Shown: in pieces, positions 8,519-17,903 of the stretch
Position numbering within the stretch: the stretch's first letter is position 1
Layout of the letters: each line of letters begins with the position of its first letter
Source of the DNA: Polaribacter sp. NJDZ03
GTDB taxonomy: Bacteria; Bacteroidota; Bacteroidia; Flavobacteriales; Flavobacteriaceae
Length of the DNA: 64,000 bases
Direction: 5' to 3'
Assembly: GCF_019263805.1 (NCBI RefSeq)
Contig: NZ_CP079195.1
Location: forward strand, 2,529,001-2,593,000
Notes under the pieces: model-generated
What the model saw: only the letters and a program-made list of their open reading frames with translations
Told to the model about the DNA's origin: nothing
The model's database searches: none
Position numbers and translations under genes: made by a program

Positions 8519-10744
8519 ATGACAAAAAAGAAAAATAAAATATATAAAAAGAAAGGGAATGTTGTAAAAGACTTAACCAGAAATATATTTAAAGTATTAA
8601 AACAAGACAGCGAAAAATCTTATAATCATAAGCAAATTGCTGCAAAATTAAAGATTTCTGATACAGACGGGAAAACCCAAATAATTAAGAAATTAGCAGA
8701 ATTAGCTGCAACAAAAGAAATAAAAGAAGTAGAACGTGGCAAGTTTCAAGTAAATGTTGATAAAAAATATTCTATTGGTACTTTAGATGTAACTTCTACC
8801 GGAAATGGATATTTTGTAACAGATGATTATGAAGATGATATTTTTATCCCGAATATTAATTTAGGTAAAGGTTTACATAATGATACTGTAAAAGCGTATG
8901 TTTATAAAAGACGAAGCGGAAAGAAATATGAAGCAGATGTTGTAGAAATTATAGAACGTGCAAAAACAGAATTTGTAGGAGTTTTACAGAAGAATAAAAA
9001 CAAAAATTTTGGTTTTGTTGTACCAGATAATAACAAAATGTATGCAGATATTTTTGTTTCTGAAAGTAAAATGAATGGAGCAGTAGATGGCGATAAAGTA
9101 CAAGCTACTTTGTTAGATTGGCCTAAAAATTCTAAAAATCCGTTTGGTAAAATAACAACTGTTCTTGGTAAACCAGGAGATCATAACACAGAAATGCATT
9201 CTATTTTATTAGAATATGGATTGCCTTTTGAGTTTGAACCAGAGGTAGAAAAAGAAGCAGAAAATTTATCGATAGAAATTACCAAAGAAGAAATTTCTAA
9301 GCGTAGAGATATGCGTAAAGATTTAACTTTTACGATAGATCCTAAAGATGCAAAAGATTTTGATGATGCCTTATCATTTACAAAATTAGAAAATGGTAAT
9401 TACGAAATAGGAATTCATATTGCAGATGTTTCGCATTATTTAGAACCAAAAACTATTTTAGATGATGAAGCTTATAAAAGAGCAACCTCTGTGTATTTAG
9501 TAGATAGAGTAGTACCAATGTTACCAGAAATGCTGTCTAACGGAGTGTGTTCTTTAAGACCACATGAAGAAAAATTAACGTTTTCTGCAGTGTTTGAATT
9601 AAATGAAAAAGCACAAATAGTAGGCGAGTGGTTTGGTAGAACAGTTACTTATTCAGACCAACGTTTTGCGTATGAAGAAGCACAATCTATTATAGAAAAT
9701 GTAAAATTATCTGATGATATTCAACCATATACAATGCCAGAAGATATTTCTATCATTGATAAAGAATACACAGTAACGCCAGAAATTGTAGAGGCTACTT
9801 TAAAATTAGATGAATTGGCTAAAATTCTTCGTAAAAAAAGAATGAAACAAGGCGCAATTTCTTTTGATAGAGTAGAAGTAAAGTTCAATTTAGATGAAGA
9901 AGCAAACCCAGTAGGCGTTTTCTTTAAAGAATCTAAAGATGCTAATAAATTAATTGAAGAATTTATGTTGTTAGCAAACAGAAAAGTGGCAGAATTTGTT
10001 GGTTTTTCTAAAGGAAAAGCAACAAATAAAACATTTATTTACAGAGTGCACGATGAGCCAGATGTAGAAAAATTAGCTTCTTTACAAAACATGGTGCGTA
10101 AATTTGGTTATAAAATTAATACAGATACCAAAAAAGAAACTTCAGATTCTTTAAATCAGTTATTAAGTGATGTACATGGTAAAGCAGAATCTAACATGAT
10201 TGAAACTTTAACTATTAGAACTATGTCTAAAGCAGTCTATACAACTCAGAATATTGGGCATTATGGATTAGCTTTTGATTATTACAGCCATTTTACGTCG
10301 CCTATTAGACGTTATCCAGATGTAATGACACATAGATTACTACAACATTATTTAGATGGCGGAGACAGCCCAAAAGCAGATAAGTATGAAGAAAAGTGTA
10401 AACATTCATCTAACAGAGAAGAATTAGCCTCTAAAGCAGAAAGATCATCAATTAAGTACATGCAAGTAAAATACATGCAAGATCATAAAGATGAAGAATT
10501 CGAAGGCGTAATTACTGGTGTTACAGAATGGGGAATTTATGTAGAAATTGCTTCTAATAAATGTGAAGGAATGGTTAGAATTAAAGATATAAAAAGTGAT
10601 CATTATATTTTTGATGAAAAACAGTATGCTATTGTAGGTCAGGCTACAAAAAAGATTTACCAATTAGGTGATGAAGTTGTAGTTAGAGTTAAGCATACAG
10701 ATTTAGAAAGAAAACATTTAGATTTTGCTTTAATTGAAGCATAA
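8519..10744 (+). CDS. rnr: Ribonuclease R
   Basis: A 741-residue 3'-5' exoribonuclease of the RNase II/R family, which degrades structured RNA. In order: a basic N-terminus with a winged-helix segment (about 25-80), cold-shock-type OB folds (about 80-240), the RNB catalytic domain with the metal-binding TIDPKDAKDFDDALSF (near 275-290) and HFTSPIRRYPDVMTHRLL (near 595-612), and a C-terminal S1 domain beginning at EGVITGVTEWGIYVEI (about 662). All four acidic residues of the active-site segment are present. Length fits RNase R rather than RNase II. Confidence 0.95.
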   Translation: MTKKKNKIYKKKGNVVKDLTRNIFKVLKQDSEKSYNHKQIAAKLKISDTDGKTQIIKKLAELAATKEIKEVERGKFQVNVDKKYSIGTLDVTSTGNGYFVTDDYEDDIFIPNINLGKGLHNDTVKAYVYKRRSGKKYEADVVEIIERAKTEFVGVLQKNKNKNFGFVVPDNNKMYADIFVSESKMNGAVDGDKVQATLLDWPKNSKNPFGKITTVLGKPGDHNTEMHSILLEYGLPFEFEPEVEKEAENLSIEITKEEISKRRDMRKDLTFTIDPKDAKDFDDALSFTKLENGNYEIGIHIADVSHYLEPKTILDDEAYKRATSVYLVDRVVPMLPEMLSNGVCSLRPHEEKLTFSAVFELNEKAQIVGEWFGRTVTYSDQRFAYEEAQSIIENVKLSDDIQPYTMPEDISIIDKEYTVTPEIVEATLKLDELAKILRKKRMKQGAISFDRVEVKFNLDEEANPVGVFFKESKDANKLIEEFMLLANRKVAEFVGFSKGKATNKTFIYRVHDEPDVEKLASLQNMVRKFGYKINTDTKKETSDSLNQLLSDVHGKAESNMIETLTIRTMSKAVYTTQNIGHYGLAFDYYSHFTSPIRRYPDVMTHRLLQHYLDGGDSPKADKYEEKCKHSSNREELASKAERSSIKYMQVKYMQDHKDEEFEGVITGVTEWGIYVEIASNKCEGMVRIKDIKSDHYIFDEKQYAIVGQATKKIYQLGDEVVVRVKHTDLERKHLDFALIEA

Positions 10745-10899
10745 TTTTTAAATGATATATGATTGATTTAAAAATTCATTAACTAATTTTTAATGCTTTT
10801 AGGTTTTTATCTTTTTATTGTTGTGACAATAAAAAAGGTAAAAAGCCTTTATAGTGGTATAATTATTGAATTAAATATAGTAATCAAAACTTTTGAATA

Positions 10900-11589
10900 A
10901 TGAAAAATGTAATATATATCTGTGCTATACTGTTAAGTTCTATAACAATAGCACAAACAACTGTAACTAAAAATTTAGGAGATTATTCTGAATTAAAAGT
11001 TTTTAATGGAATAGAGTTAGAATTGATAAAATCTGCAGAGCAAAAATTAGAAATTACTGGAGAAAAGTCTGAGATGGTAAAAATTAAGAATGTAAATAAC
11101 ATCTTAAAAATATCATTACCTTTTTCTTTAAAACCAGAAAACAATGCCGCAGATGGTCAAGTACTAGTAAAACTATATTATAATAAAAATATAGCTATTA
11201 TAGATGCTAATGAGGGTGCAACAGTAACTGGTAAAGATGTAAATCAAGATAAATTAGAAGTAAACGCACAAGAAAGAGCTTTTATTAATTTAACAACAGA
11301 TGTTAAATATTTAACTGTTAAAACATCTTCTGGCGGAATAATAAAACTTTCTGGTACTGCAGATACCCAAGAAGTAGATGTAGATTTATATGGTGTTTAT
11401 AATGGTTTTGACATGCAAATAACAAGTAATTCTAATGTTTTTGCAGGTACAGGAGCAAAAGCAGAAATTTTAGCAGGCAAAACTTTAAGTGCAAAAGTAA
11501 GCTTTGGAGGATCTATATTTTACAAAGGAAATCCGGAGGTTGTTAAAGATAAAAAAGTAATTGGTGGAATTATTCAAAAAAGGAATTAA
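10900..11589 (+). CDS. Secreted head-GIN domain protein (DUF2807)
   Basis: A 229-residue exported protein. A signal peptide (about residues 1-18, ending TIAQ) is followed by the right-handed beta-helix type GIN domain of DUF2807, recognisable from the opening LGDYSELKVFNGIELELI and the repeated short beta segments (LEVNAQERAFINLT, LTVKTSSGGIIKLSG, SAKVSFGGSIFYKGNP). These proteins are common in Bacteroidota and are thought to sit at the cell envelope; the exact role is unknown. It is followed after 56 bases by tatA, but that gene appears to have its own promoter. Confidence 0.82.
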   Translation: MKNVIYICAILLSSITIAQTTVTKNLGDYSELKVFNGIELELIKSAEQKLEITGEKSEMVKIKNVNNILKISLPFSLKPENNAADGQVLVKLYYNKNIAIIDANEGATVTGKDVNQDKLEVNAQERAFINLTTDVKYLTVKTSSGGIIKLSGTADTQEVDVDLYGVYNGFDMQITSNSNVFAGTGAKAEILAGKTLSAKVSFGGSIFYKGNPEVVKDKKVIGGIIQKRN

Positions 11590-11616
11590 CAAAGGTTACT
11601 GTTATTCAGTTTTTTG

Positions 11617-11624
11617 TATATTTG
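11617..11624 (+). promoter_or_regulatory. Candidate -7 box for tatA
   Basis: TATATTTG matches the Bacteroidota TAnnTTTG -7 pattern exactly and lies 21 bases before the tatA start codon. The -33 TTG-like element is poorly defined (a T-rich run upstream). Pattern match only. Confidence 0.4.
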
Positions 11625-11645
11625 TATTATTAAATTAAAGAAAAC

Positions 11646-11834
11646 ATGTATAGTTTAGCAACAAATTTTATGTTCATTGGTGGTCCACAACTAATTATTA
11701 TTGTGGTAGTAGTTTTACTATTATTTGGTGGTAAGAAGATTCCAGAATTAATGAAAGGTTTAGGAAGTGGAATTAAAGAGTTTAAAAACGCTGCTAAAGA
11801 AGAACCAGAAGAAAAATTAGAAGAGAAGAAATAA
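11646..11834 (+). CDS. tatA: Twin-arginine translocase subunit TatA/E
   Basis: A 62-residue Sec-independent translocase subunit. It has the family layout: a short N-terminal transmembrane helix ([20 protein letters not shown], about residues 14-33) with the Phe-Gly hinge, the amphipathic helix [20 protein letters not shown], and an acidic/basic tail. TatA oligomers form the passage for folded proteins in the inner membrane. A second, longer TatA/B-like gene lies at 31307-31633. A strong hairpin terminator follows at once. Confidence 0.9.
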   Translation: MYSLATNFMFIGGPQLIIIVVVVLLLFGGKKIPELMKGLGSGIKEFKNAAKEEPEEKLEEKK

Positions 11835-11863
11835 TAGTAAGTTATTCTTTTTAAACATAATAA

Positions 11864-11899
11864 AAGCTCAATTTGTATAATACAAGTTGAGCTTTTTTT
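11864..11899. terminator. Rho-independent terminator after tatA
   Basis: A 14-bp stem, AAGCTCAATTTGTA with its near-perfect complement (one G-T pair), closes a 3-base loop and is followed by a T run at 11893-11899. It lies 30 bases after the tatA stop. Confidence 0.85.
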
Positions 11900-12034
11900 A
11901 GTTTATGAATTAAAAAAATCCCCCAATATTTTTAATTCTTTTTCAGGAGACAAATATATATATCTTAATTGAAATTAATAAAATTTTGTTGTAAACAGGA
12001 AGATTTTTAGAGTATTTGGGATAAATGGGAAGGA

Positions 12035-12910
12035 TTATTGTATCAAGCTTTGCAAAGATTGTTTAGAAAAACTCCTGGATACTGGAATAAGTATTGGTAT
12101 AAATTTTGATTCTAATAAATAACCTCTCGCATTTCCAGAAATATCTGTTATATATTTTACATTTACAATATAACTTTTATGACATCTAATAATGGTAGAA
12201 TAATCTTCTAATTCATTAGCTATTTTTGTTAGCGTAACTCTTAATATTTTTTCTTTTAGATTATTTTCATGTAACAAAAAGAAACTTGCATAGTTTCCTT
12301 GAGAAGTAACATAAACTAAATCATCTATTAAAAAAGTAATATTTTCTCTCCCATTATCAGAATTAATACAAATTTCACTAGCTAGTTTTTTAGTAACATT
12401 AATTTCTTTATTTCTTTTTATTTCTTTAATTTCAAACACCTTTTTTTCTCTTCTCTCTCTTATCTTTTTTTCATTTATAAAAACAAAAAAAGTTAGTGGA
12501 ATAAGACTGACTAAAAAAGTATAAATAAGAAATTCAAAAAGCCCTATTTTCTTTAGGTGATAAGATTCCTTATACATTTCGCCAAAGTACCATAAAACAA
12601 CTCCTATAAAAGTTACACCTAATATCATTAATAGAAGGTTTCTACCAATAGTCCAATTATCTTCATAAAAATAATTTTTAAAGATAAGTGGAGGAATATA
12701 TAAAACGATAAAGGTTCCTAAAAATGCAATTATACCTATACCTAAAGTATATTCTAAAATAATTACTTCTATTTGTATAAGGTAAAATGGTTTAAAAATG
12801 TATAAAAATAAGAATACAAATAGACCATGAAAAAAACTTATTTTTAGCTTAAATTTTAATAAAGGATTAAAATAGTATGGTTTTGATAGCCATTTAATAA
12901 TATTTTTCAT
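12035..12910 (-). CDS. Membrane-bound LytTR-domain transcription regulator
   Basis: A 291-residue protein. The first ~155 residues hold four predicted transmembrane helices (about 24-45, 50-75, 88-108, 130-150). After a basic coil (EKKIRERREKKVFEIKEIKR) comes a LytTR DNA-binding domain (about 185-290) with ITFLIDDLVYVTSQGNYASF and IIRCHKSYIVN, the usual core motifs. Such one-component membrane regulators in Flavobacteriaceae bind direct repeats in promoters, but the inducing signal and targets are not evident here. It is a single-gene unit with 249 bases of A+T-rich DNA upstream. Confidence 0.85.
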   Translation of the reverse strand: MKNIIKWLSKPYYFNPLLKFKLKISFFHGLFVFLFLYIFKPFYLIQIEVIILEYTLGIGIIAFLGTFIVLYIPPLIFKNYFYEDNWTIGRNLLLMILGVTFIGVVLWYFGEMYKESYHLKKIGLFEFLIYTFLVSLIPLTFFVFINEKKIRERREKKVFEIKEIKRNKEINVTKKLASEICINSDNGRENITFLIDDLVYVTSQGNYASFFLLHENNLKEKILRVTLTKIANELEDYSTIIRCHKSYIVNVKYITDISGNARGYLLESKFIPILIPVSRSFSKQSLQSLIQ

Positions 12911-13159
12911 AAAAAATTATATTTTAAAAAAAATTAAAACAGTATTTTAATAAACAATCTATCTATTTTTGATAAAAAAAACACATAAAAGTTAAGATAA
13001 CTATATTAATAAGTAAGATAAACTAATTTTTAAATATTAAAAGTGATATTTTAACTTTAGATAATTTTTTTATGACAACAAGATGTAGTCAAATTTAGAA
13101 CAAAAAAAAACTTAATAAAAATTTTATTAAGTTTAGTATTATTAAAAAGGGATAATTTA

Positions 13160-13477
13160 TTATAATTTTACTGCGGTTCCAGAGGTTGTAACCATTAACA
13201 TTCCTCCATTTTTACCTACAGTTTCATAATCTAAATCTACACCAACAATGGCTTGTGCACCTAATGAGTTTGCCATTTCTTCCATTTCTTTTAAAGCGGT
13301 GTCTTTAGCTTCTCTTAAAACTTTTTCATAAGAACCAGAACGTCCACCAACTATATCTCTAATACCTGCAAAGAAATCTTTAATAAAATTAGCTCCAATA
13401 ATAGTTTCACCTGTTACAATGCCTAAATATTGCGTTACAGGTCTGTTTTCTATTGTAGGAGTTGTTGTTACTATCAT
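13160..13477 (-). CDS. YbjQ/UPF0145 family protein
   Basis: A 105-residue protein of the YbjQ (DUF74, heavy-metal-binding-like) family. Recognisable segments are [19 protein letters not shown] at the N-terminus, the [15 protein letters not shown] loop, and the core [20 protein letters not shown]. The fold forms pentamers; biochemical function is not established. It lies 68 bases downstream of the SPFH gene on the same strand and may share its transcript, which would place it near the membrane. Confidence 0.88.
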   Translation of the reverse strand: MIVTTTPTIENRPVTQYLGIVTGETIIGANFIKDFFAGIRDIVGGRSGSYEKVLREAKDTALKEMEEMANSLGAQAIVGVDLDYETVGKNGGMLMVTTSGTAVKL

Positions 13478-13545
13478 TTCGTATTATTTATTATAGGGTT
13501 ACTTCATCCTTTATTAAGGTAATAAAAGATGAAGTTAAATTGTAT

Positions 13546-14475
13546 TTATTTATCTAATTTTTTAGGTTTTGCATTTTTCATTGCTTCACCAATTTGGTTA
13601 CTTGCTGTAAAACTTGCAACCATATCATTTAACATTTGGCTACCTGCTTGTGGTGAGTTTGGTAATAATATTAAATTACTGTTAGTTTCACTACCAATAG
13701 ATTGTAAAGTATCATAATGTTGCGTTACAACTATTAATGCAGATGCTTCTTGGCTATTTATACCAACTCTGTTTAAAACGTCTACAGATTCTTCTAAACC
13801 ACGTGCAATTTCACGTCTTTGGTCTGCAATACCTTGTCCTTGTAAACGTTTGCTTTCTGCTTCTGCTTTTGCTTTTTCTACAATTAAAATACGTTGTGCA
13901 TCTCCTTCATATTGTGCTGCTGTTTTTTCTCTATCTGCAGCATTAATTCTGTTCATTGCTATTTTTACTTGAGCATCTGGGTCAATATCGGTAACAAGAG
14001 TTCTAATAATATCGAAACCATAATCTAACATTGCATCATTTAATTCTGTTTTTACAGCAATAGCAATGTCATTTTTCTTAACAAAAACATCATCTAATTT
14101 CATTTTTGGTACTTCTGCTCTTACTACATCAAAAACATAAGAAGTTATTTGATCATGTGGATAATCTAATTTATAAAAAGCGTCATATACTTTTTCTGTG
14201 ATTACTTTATATTGTACAGAAACTTTCAATTTTACAAAAACATCATCTAAAGTTTTAGTTTCAATAATAACATCTAATTGTTGAATTTTTAAACTCAATT
14301 TTCCAGAAATTTTATCAACAAAAGGAATCTTTAATTTAAGTCCAGATTGTTTAATGCTATGAAATTTTCCAAAACGTTCTATAATAGCAGCAGTTTGTTG
14401 CTTTACCATAAAAAATGATGAAAATAAGATAAGTGCAATTATAACAATAGGTATAATAATAGAAGTTGGTATCAT
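13546..14475 (-). CDS. SPFH/band-7 (stomatin-like) protein
   Basis: A 309-residue membrane-anchored SPFH-domain protein. One N-terminal helix (residues 5-25) is followed by the band-7 domain (about 25-190; VKQQTAAIIERFGKFHSIKQSG is the characteristic start) and a long coiled coil rich in Ala, Glu and Lys (about 190-240, RINAADREKTAAQYEGDAQR). These scaffold proteins form ring-shaped assemblies in membranes, often in partnership with FtsH-type or NfeD proteins; no NfeD gene is adjacent. YbjQ lies immediately downstream. Confidence 0.9.
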   Translation of the reverse strand: MIPTSIIIPIVIIALILFSSFFMVKQQTAAIIERFGKFHSIKQSGLKLKIPFVDKISGKLSLKIQQLDVIIETKTLDDVFVKLKVSVQYKVITEKVYDAFYKLDYPHDQITSYVFDVVRAEVPKMKLDDVFVKKNDIAIAVKTELNDAMLDYGFDIIRTLVTDIDPDAQVKIAMNRINAADREKTAAQYEGDAQRILIVEKAKAEAESKRLQGQGIADQRREIARGLEESVDVLNRVGINSQEASALIVVTQHYDTLQSIGSETNSNLILLPNSPQAGSQMLNDMVASFTASNQIGEAMKNAKPKKLDK

Positions 14476-14580
14476 AGTTTGTTTTTTAAAAGTTAATAAT
14501 TTGTTTATATGTAAAGATAGGGTATTTCAGTAGTTATTTATAAGACATAATTTTATTTAAATGTTACAGTTTTATTAAAA

Positions 14581-14617
14581 AAAAAATCCTGTAAAAGTAT
14601 TTTTTACAGGATTTTTT
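14581..14617. terminator. Bidirectional terminator hairpin
   Basis: A perfect 16-bp stem, AAAAAATCCTGTAAAA and its complement, encloses a 5-base loop, with A and T tracts on each side. It lies just after the stop of the 179-residue secreted protein (reading leftward) and upstream of the SPFH gene. Confidence 0.8.
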
Positions 14618-14636
14618 ATATGTTTTAATTAATAAA

Positions 14637-15176
14637 TTATTCTTCTTCTTTCGGAAAATATTTATATATTTTTTTGTTATACTTTATCCACTTTTTATAT
14701 TTTTTTGCAGAAAGTAAACCTTTCATTTTTTTAACTAGTATTGAATCTTCTTTCTTTAGTATTTCAGAAATTGGTTTTAGGTTTTCTCCCATAGTTGTCA
14801 TAACCTTTTTCTGAGTAGAACGATCACCTGTTTTTATTACCTCTTTCTGAAAATTATCTACCATATCTTTGGTACTTCTTAGTACAAAGGTATTAATTCT
14901 AGTGATGTCTTTAATATCCTTATTATACTTTGTTAATACCTTAGAAAATTCTTGCCCTTCTTTAGAAGTAAGCTTTATACTAGATTTTTTAGCTGCTTTT
15001 TCTATATCATAATTAACAATACCAACATATCTTTCTATATTAAAATCTGGATCTGGAGCTTTTTGTTCTGTTTGTGGCATTTGTCTTTGTCTGCCACTAT
15101 TGTTTCCATAACTACCATATTGTGCTTGAGTTGTAAAAGCACAAAATAGAATAATAAATAGGATTAAGTTTTTCAT
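14637..15176 (-). CDS. Secreted protein of unknown function
   Basis: A 179-residue exported protein. A clear signal peptide (residues 1-18, ending TQAQ) is followed by a Gly/Gln/Arg-rich linker (about 19-45) and an all-helical basic region (about 50-175) with repeated Lys-rich segments. The layout resembles small periplasmic DUF4168/Spy-like helical proteins, but I do not recognise the family. It begins two bases after the gltX stop on the same strand, so it is probably translated from the gltX transcript. Confidence 0.6.
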   Translation of the reverse strand: MKNLILFIILFCAFTTQAQYGSYGNNSGRQRQMPQTEQKAPDPDFNIERYVGIVNYDIEKAAKKSSIKLTSKEGQEFSKVLTKYNKDIKDITRINTFVLRSTKDMVDNFQKEVIKTGDRSTQKKVMTTMGENLKPISEILKKEDSILVKKMKGLLSAKKYKKWIKYNKKIYKYFPKEEE

Positions 15177-15178
15177 AA

Positions 15179-16699
15179 TTATAGTTTTTCTATTGCGTTT
15201 TCTAACCTTTTTACAGTTTCTTCTTTACCAATCATTGCTATGATATCAAATAAATGAGGTCCTGCTAATTTACCTACCAAAGAGAGTCTTAAAGGTTGCA
15301 TTACTTTACCAAAACCAATTTCCTTGCCAGAAATCCATTCTTTAACTATTTTTTCGGTATTTTCTGATGAAAAGTCGTCAATAGAAGTAATTACAGTACT
15401 TAATTCTTGCATTAATTCAGCAGTTCCTTCTTTCCAGTTTTTCTTACTAGCTTTTTCATCATATTCTGTTGGCGTTTCAAAAAAGAAGTTTGATAAATCC
15501 CAAAAATCGTTTACAAAAACGGCTCTTTCTTTTATAGATGAAACAACTTTTAAAACAAACTCTTTGTCTTTTGTAATTCCTTTTTCAGCTAGAATAGGTA
15601 AGTATAAATCAGTCAACTCGTCATTAGACTTTGTCTGCATATATTGTTGATTAAACCATTTAGCTTTATCTGGATTAAATTTTGCGCCAGATTTACTCAC
15701 TCTTTTCAATTCGAAAGCTTCAATTAATGCTTCTAAATTAAATAATTCTTGTTCTGTTCCAGGATTCCATCCTAAGAAAGCCAACATGTTAATAAAAGCA
15801 TCAGAAAAATAACCATCTTCTTTATATCCACGAGAAACATCACCAGAAACTTCATTGGTATATTCTAAAGGAAACACTGGGAAACCTAATTTATCACCAT
15901 CACGTTTGCTTAATTTACCTTTACCAACCGGTTTTAAAATTAACGGTAAATGTGCAAATTTAGGAGCATCCCAACCAAAAGCTTTGTATAATAAAACGTG
16001 CAGTGGCATAGAAGGTAACCATTCTTCACCACGAATTACGTGTGTAATTTCCATTAAATGATCATCAACAATATTTGCTAAATGATAGGTTGGCATTCCG
16101 TCTCCTTTAAATAAAATTTTATCATCTAAAGTATTGGTATCAATTCTAATATTTCCACGAATTTCATCTTCCATTCTTAAAAGCTCGTCTTGTGGAGTTT
16201 TAAAACGGATTACATAATTCTCACCAGCATTTATTTTAGCTTGTACTTCATCATCCGTTAAAACTAAAGAATTTACTAATGTTCCGCCAGCTCTATTATG
16301 CCAATTATAAATAAAGGTTTTTCCTTCTGCTTCGTGTGCTTTTCTTTCTAAATCTAACGCTTCAGTAGAATCAAAACAATAATATGCCCAACCGGTTTTA
16401 ATTAGTTTATCTGCATATTCTTTGTACAATGCTTTACGTTCTGATTGTCTGTATGGACCAAATTTTTCGTTCTTACCCGGACCTTCATCAAAAGGAATAT
16501 TACACCATTCTAAAGCGTCTATAATATATTGCTCTGCATTGGCCACATAACGCGTTTGGTCTGTATCTTCTATACGAAGTACAAAAGTTCCGTTATATTT
16601 TTTAGCAAATAAATAATTGTATAAAGCCGTTCTTACACCACCAATATGTAAAGGTCCTGTAGGACTTGGTGCAAAACGAACGCGAACATTAGATTCCAT
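15179..16699 (-). CDS. gltX: Glutamate-tRNA ligase
   Basis: Class I glutamyl-tRNA synthetase of 506 residues, charging tRNA-Glu. The start is set at the ATG at 16699 (MESNVRVRFAPSPTGPLHIGG), because homologues start right before VRVRFAPSPTG; the frame runs 18 codons further upstream without conserved content. The HIGH-type motif is HIGG at residues 18-21, and the KMSKS-type loop is KGKLSKRDGDKLG in the middle of the protein. The C-terminal anticodon-binding domain is complete. Confidence 0.95.
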   Translation of the reverse strand: MESNVRVRFAPSPTGPLHIGGVRTALYNYLFAKKYNGTFVLRIEDTDQTRYVANAEQYIIDALEWCNIPFDEGPGKNEKFGPYRQSERKALYKEYADKLIKTGWAYYCFDSTEALDLERKAHEAEGKTFIYNWHNRAGGTLVNSLVLTDDEVQAKINAGENYVIRFKTPQDELLRMEDEIRGNIRIDTNTLDDKILFKGDGMPTYHLANIVDDHLMEITHVIRGEEWLPSMPLHVLLYKAFGWDAPKFAHLPLILKPVGKGKLSKRDGDKLGFPVFPLEYTNEVSGDVSRGYKEDGYFSDAFINMLAFLGWNPGTEQELFNLEALIEAFELKRVSKSGAKFNPDKAKWFNQQYMQTKSNDELTDLYLPILAEKGITKDKEFVLKVVSSIKERAVFVNDFWDLSNFFFETPTEYDEKASKKNWKEGTAELMQELSTVITSIDDFSSENTEKIVKEWISGKEIGFGKVMQPLRLSLVGKLAGPHLFDIIAMIGKEETVKRLENAIEKL

Positions 16700-16884
16700 T
16701 TTTTTGTTTTTTTTTGATTCCTGCCAAAGCAAGTAAGACATTATATATTGCAACTTAAAGAAAATTTAAGGTGCTTTTTTAATGCGCAAAGATAGTTTTT
16801 ATAAGAGAGAATAGAAATTAAGGAAAAGAAAAAATAGAGGTGTTTTTTAACTACTTTTTTCGTTATAAAAGTTTTGTATTGAAA

Positions 16885-16917
16885 AGCCCCTTCACGTTTT
16901 TAAAACCTGAAGGGGCT
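16885..16917. repeat. 33-bp palindrome, variant copy, likely terminator
   Basis: Two 16-base arms around a single central T, AGCCCCTTCACGTTTT and AAAACCTGAAGGGGCT, with one mismatch. It is the divergent relative of the exact palindromes at 27247-27279 and 50030-50062. Relative to them, one base pair is changed on both arms (A-T to C-G), so the stem has been kept. It sits between the gltX promoter side and the end of the beta-barrel gene. Confidence 0.75.
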
Positions 16918-16953
16918 GATACGCTTACTAATTTTGATATATGAGTTAATTTT

Positions 16954-17793
16954 TTAAAACTTTTTATAAAGACCAACTGTTAAGGCAACTTGTTTGGCCA
17001 CATTGTTTCCATAAAAAGCAGCGGGTAAACTTGCGGTAATTCCAAAATTATCAGAAAATTCTCCAATTGCTTTTATACCAACAACACCATATTCTTGATC
17101 ATTAACATATAAACCTGTTGCTTTATTAGAATTTGGTATTTCTATATCTCCGTTTTCAAATGATTTTTCAATATCCAGAAAACCTATCAACCAAATATTT
17201 TTATAAATTTTGCCACCATATTCTCCACCAATTTTAAAATTAGAACTGTAATTATTGGTTCTAATTTTGGTTCCTATAAATGTTTGTACATAAGATTTAT
17301 TAAAACTTTTACCAGCTAAGAATAGGGGAGTGAACGTAAATGCATCATAACCTGTTCTTAAACCAGAATTTTCATCATACGAACCTGTATTCGATTCTAC
17401 AGAAAACTGACCTGAAAGTAACCAATCTTTTTTATAGAAATTATGTTTTACACCAATTTCTATATTTCCTAAAGCAGTTTTATTATTTGTATGTTCTGGA
17501 CAAGGACCAATTAAACAAGGATTTACTAACTCTTTGTGTTTAATGATTTTATAAGGCACATTTACGAGTAAAGTAGTTTTATTAGAAATACCATATTCAC
17601 CATAAAGTTGAAGGGTATTATCTGTTAGTTCTCCATTAATAGTATAATCAGGATCGCCAAACAATTCATTATAACTTGGTATCGTAGAAAAGGATACTTG
17701 TGTATAAAATTTTCCTTTTTCCTGTGTCCAAGGTCCTTGAGAAAATGCAGAAATACTTACTAATAAAAATAGAAGTTTTGTTATTTTTTTCAT
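16954..17793 (-). CDS. Outer-membrane beta-barrel protein
   Basis: A 279-residue protein with a signal peptide (residues 1-18, ending SAFSQ) and alternating beta strands to a terminal Phe (GLYKKF), typical of barrel insertion by BAM. Strand-rich segments such as LQLYGEYGISNKTTLLVNVPY and GNIEIGVKHNFYKKDWLLSGQ resemble the MetA-pathway/transporter-like barrel group (PF13557 type). Two Cys (about residues 93 and 98) could form a periplasmic or surface disulfide. Substrate unknown. Confidence 0.7.
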   Translation of the reverse strand: MKKITKLLFLLVSISAFSQGPWTQEKGKFYTQVSFSTIPSYNELFGDPDYTINGELTDNTLQLYGEYGISNKTTLLVNVPYKIIKHKELVNPCLIGPCPEHTNNKTALGNIEIGVKHNFYKKDWLLSGQFSVESNTGSYDENSGLRTGYDAFTFTPLFLAGKSFNKSYVQTFIGTKIRTNNYSSNFKIGGEYGGKIYKNIWLIGFLDIEKSFENGDIEIPNSNKATGLYVNDQEYGVVGIKAIGEFSDNFGITASLPAAFYGNNVAKQVALTVGLYKKF

Positions 17794-17903
17794 TTTAGTT
17801 AATTTTAACTTTAGTTGTACTTATTATTAATTACTTGTAAAAATCGTTTTAACAGTTATTTGGTTGCTTATCTATGTAAAAATAGTATTTTTAATAGTTA
17901 ATT

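Noticed and set aside
16699..16753. Longer gltX start at 16753
   Set aside because: The 18 additional residues precede the conserved VRVRFAPSPTG start and have no counterpart in the family.
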